Source: Sphingobacteriia bacterium
GTDB lineage: Bacteria > Bacteroidota > Bacteroidia > B-17B0 > Aurantibacillaceae
Assembly: GCA_009927275.1 (NCBI GenBank)
Contig: RFNG01000149.1
Span: 1 to 37,012, forward strand
Direction of reading: 5' to 3'
Length of the DNA: 37,012 bases
Shown here: positions 34,859-37,012 of the stretch, piece by piece
Numbering within the stretch: position 1 is the first letter of the stretch
Layout: each line of letters opens with the position of its first letter
The notes under the pieces: generated by a model
Told to the model about the DNA's origin: nothing
The model's input: the letters and a program-made list of their open reading frames with translations, nothing else
The model's database searches: none
Made by a program: the position numbers and the translations under genes

Positions 34859-37012
34859 ATGAAAACCATGAAACATATTATTACTGTACTGCTGATATGC
34901 AGTTTAATGATTCCTCAATTACTTATTGCCGATGAAGGCATGTGGCTTGTGCATTTAATAGGCGCTAAAACATTTGCTCAAATGCAAAAACGCGGTTTAA
35001 AACTCAGCAAAGAACAGCTTTACGACATCAACAAAAGCAGTATAAAAGATGCCATAGCAATTTTTGGTGGCGGATGTACCTCCGAGATGGTAAGTGCACA
35101 AGGATTGCTTTTTACCAATCACCATTGCGGATATGACGCTATTGCCGCAGCCAGTTCAGTGGAACATAATTATTTAAAAGATGGATTTTGGGCTAAATCT
35201 AAAGATCAAGAAATTCCCTGCCCCGGATTAAGCGTACAATTTTTAATTAAAATTGAAGATGTAACAACTGCGGTTAATGAAAAGTTAAAAGGGCTAGCTC
35301 CAAAATTATATACATCTAAACTACCCGGAATTTTAACCGAAATGCAAAATGCGGCTCAGGACGGGACACCCTACGAAGTTCGCATTTCTGCGTTTTTTAA
35401 AGGAAATCAGTTTTTAAAATTTACCTATTTACGCTACAAAGATGTACGATTGGTAGGAACACCTCCAGAAAGTATTGGAAAATTTGGCGGTGATACCGAC
35501 AACTGGGAATGGCCTCGCCACACAGGTGATTTTTCAATTTTTAGGGTGTATATGTCACCCGACGGAAATGCGTCTGAATATAATATGGCCAACATTCCTT
35601 TTGTTCCTAAACATGTTTTGCCGGTTTCTATAAAAGGTCTTAATGATGGTGATTACGCCATGATATATGGGTATCCGGGTTCAACCAACCGCTACGAAAC
35701 CTCATACGGTGTTCAGCTTAAAACCGACATTGAAAACCCTACACTGGTAGCCCTTCGTGATGCACGACTAAAATTTATGTATAACGAAATGATAAAAGAT
35801 CCAAAAGTTAAAATTCAGTTGGCTAGCTCTTATGCCGGAATAGCAAACTATTGGAAATTTTTTGACGGAGAAAGCAAGCAATTACTCAAACACAAGGTTT
35901 TTGAAACCAAACAAATGGAAGAAGCACGGTTTGAAAAGTGGGCGAGCGGAAAAACCCTGTATGACAGTTTATTTATAAAACTCCAGCAGGTTTACCAAGA
36001 CTGGAGGCCGTTTGCAAAAAGCCAGGTATTTTTTAGAGAAGGCATCATGGGATCACCCTTAATCGCCTTTGCCGCAGGTTTAAAATCTTTTGACATGATG
36101 ATGTCTAACCCCAATGCAACCGAAGCAGAAAAAGCAGCCGCGCGTAAGCAAATTGCTTCTGGATACGAACGTTTCATTGCCGGTGAAAATACAGCATCTG
36201 ATAAAAAAATACTTGCCTATATGCTTAAAGAATTTGTTTACAGTATTGAAGGGAAGCAAACACCGGGCAGTTTTTATCAAATGCTAAAAAGCACCTATGG
36301 ACCTTTGCAGGATGAAGAAACTTATAATCGGTTTGTAAAAAATGTTTTTGATCAAACCCTCTTGCTTAATAAAGAGTCATTTACCAATTGGCTTTCAAAA
36401 CCAGATACAATGACATTACATAAAGACCCGGCCTATAAAACTGCACGTATTTTTTTAGATCATTACCAGCAAACGGTTGAACCTTTTTTCAAATCATTTT
36501 CAGCCGCTAGTTACGGTTTAAATCATTTGTACCAAAAAGGTATTTTAGAACAAAAAAAGGGACAAGAATATTATCCCGACGCCAACTTTACAATGCGTAT
36601 TTCATACGGCAACGTAAAATCCTACACTCCAAAAGATGCAGTGCGCTATGCTGAAGTTTGTACAACGCGTGGTATTTTAGAAAAATACAAACCCGGAGAT
36701 TATGAATTTGATGCACCTTCTAAGCTTATTGATTTAATTCAAAAACGTGATTTTGGGCCCTATGCAGACCCTAAACATAAAGATGTTGTTGTTAGTTTTA
36801 TTACTACAAATGATATTACAGGGGGCAATTCAGGCTCACCGGTATTAAACGCCAAAGGTGAGCTTATTGGTTTGGCATTTGATGGCAATTACGAGGCACT
36901 CAGTCACAAAATTGCATTTGATGCCGACTTAAATCGTACCATTTGCCTGGATGTTAGGTATTTACTTTTTGTAGTTGATAAACTTGGTGGAGCTACAAAT
37001 ATTATTAACGAA
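34859..37012 (+). CDS. S46 family dipeptidyl-peptidase (DPP7-like), 3' end outside window
   Basis: The frame is open for 718 codons to the window's last base, close to the usual family length of about 710-720. A signal peptide (IITVLLICSLMIPQLLIA) leads to DEGMWLVHLIGA. The catalytic parts are visible: the histidine in TNHHCGY (H89), an aspartate in WPRHTGDFSIFR (D224) and serine 658 in GGNSGSPVL. S46 enzymes are periplasmic serine peptidases of asaccharolytic and aquatic Bacteroidota that release dipeptides. The residue 18 after the serine, which sets P1 preference (Arg in DPP11, Gly in DPP7), is Gly676 in AFDGNYEAL. This predicts DPP7-type preference for hydrophobic P1 residues. A second ATG at 34868 is possible. 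Confidence 0.93.
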   Translation, partial: MKTMKHIITVLLICSLMIPQLLIADEGMWLVHLIGAKTFAQMQKRGLKLSKEQLYDINKSSIKDAIAIFGGGCTSEMVSAQGLLFTNHHCGYDAIAAASSVEHNYLKDGFWAKSKDQEIPCPGLSVQFLIKIEDVTTAVNEKLKGLAPKLYTSKLPGILTEMQNAAQDGTPYEVRISAFFKGNQFLKFTYLRYKDVRLVGTPPESIGKFGGDTDNWEWPRHTGDFSIFRVYMSPDGNASEYNMANIPFVPKHVLPVSIKGLNDGDYAMIYGYPGSTNRYETSYGVQLKTDIENPTLVALRDARLKFMYNEMIKDPKVKIQLASSYAGIANYWKFFDGESKQLLKHKVFETKQMEEARFEKWASGKTLYDSLFIKLQQVYQDWRPFAKSQVFFREGIMGSPLIAFAAGLKSFDMMMSNPNATEAEKAAARKQIASGYERFIAGENTASDKKILAYMLKEFVYSIEGKQTPGSFYQMLKSTYGPLQDEETYNRFVKNVFDQTLLLNKESFTNWLSKPDTMTLHKDPAYKTARIFLDHYQQTVEPFFKSFSAASYGLNHLYQKGILEQKKGQEYYPDANFTMRISYGNVKSYTPKDAVRYAEVCTTRGILEKYKPGDYEFDAPSKLIDLIQKRDFGPYADPKHKDVVVSFITTNDITGGNSGSPVLNAKGELIGLAFDGNYEALSHKIAFDADLNRTICLDVRYLLFVVDKLGGATNIINE

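Overview
The window looks like a chromosomal segment of an aquatic Bacteroidota bacterium. The evidence is the TTTG / TAnnTTTG promoter style, the absence of clear Shine-Dalgarno sequences, lipoproteins and secreted proteins of Bacteroidota type (DUF3098, a RemB-like barrel, S46 peptidase, the N-terminal domain of a gliding-associated secreted protein), a SufABCDSE-type Fe-S operon with a DUF59 gene, and a flavobacterial-type green proteorhodopsin. The sequence is moderately AT-rich overall, with one much more AT-rich patch at about 15.0-15.9 kb. I see no rRNA, tRNA, CRISPR array, insertion sequence, phage or plasmid gene. This is mostly an ordinary housekeeping and cell-surface region with a few odd insertions.

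Layout: 1-2842 (minus strand) holds a partial secreted protein, ftsX, uppP and a DUF3098 gene. 2873-8852 (plus) is a tight operon gmd-fcl-RemB-like barrel-wecA-tolC: GDP-L-fucose synthesis, lipid-linked glycan initiation and two outer-membrane proteins. 8849-12386 (minus) is a tight operon mscS-mazG-fused dipeptide ABC ATPase-dedA. 12468-14990 (plus) has a UbiD-family decarboxylase and rpmI-rplT, the latter with its own promoter and without infC. 15221-15652 (minus) is a very AT-rich orphan gene flanked by about 230 bp of non-coding DNA on each side. 15912-23358 (plus) is the suf operon sufA-sufB-[membrane glycosyltransferase]-sufC-sufD-sufS-sufE-sufT-like. 23384-24473 has two divergent, possibly overlapping, unknown envelope genes. 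24521-25237 (minus) is the rhodopsin gene. 25364-30206 (minus) is purL-PH-like membrane protein-lipoprotein-kbl-lipoprotein. 30319-37012 (plus) has a 1500-residue secreted protein of unknown function and an almost complete S46 dipeptidyl-peptidase that runs off the right edge.

The most unusual points are: (1) a GT-C fold, RgtA/B/C/D-like membrane glycosyltransferase translated with overlapping ends between sufB and sufC; (2) a 9-bp perfect inverted repeat that would pair the rhodopsin start codon with its 5' leader; (3) a glycine at the carotenoid-fenestration position of the rhodopsin; (4) the 1500-residue secreted orphan next to the S46 peptidase; (5) the AT-rich orphan gene. Function calls are by reading motifs and recalling families. 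No database search was possible.
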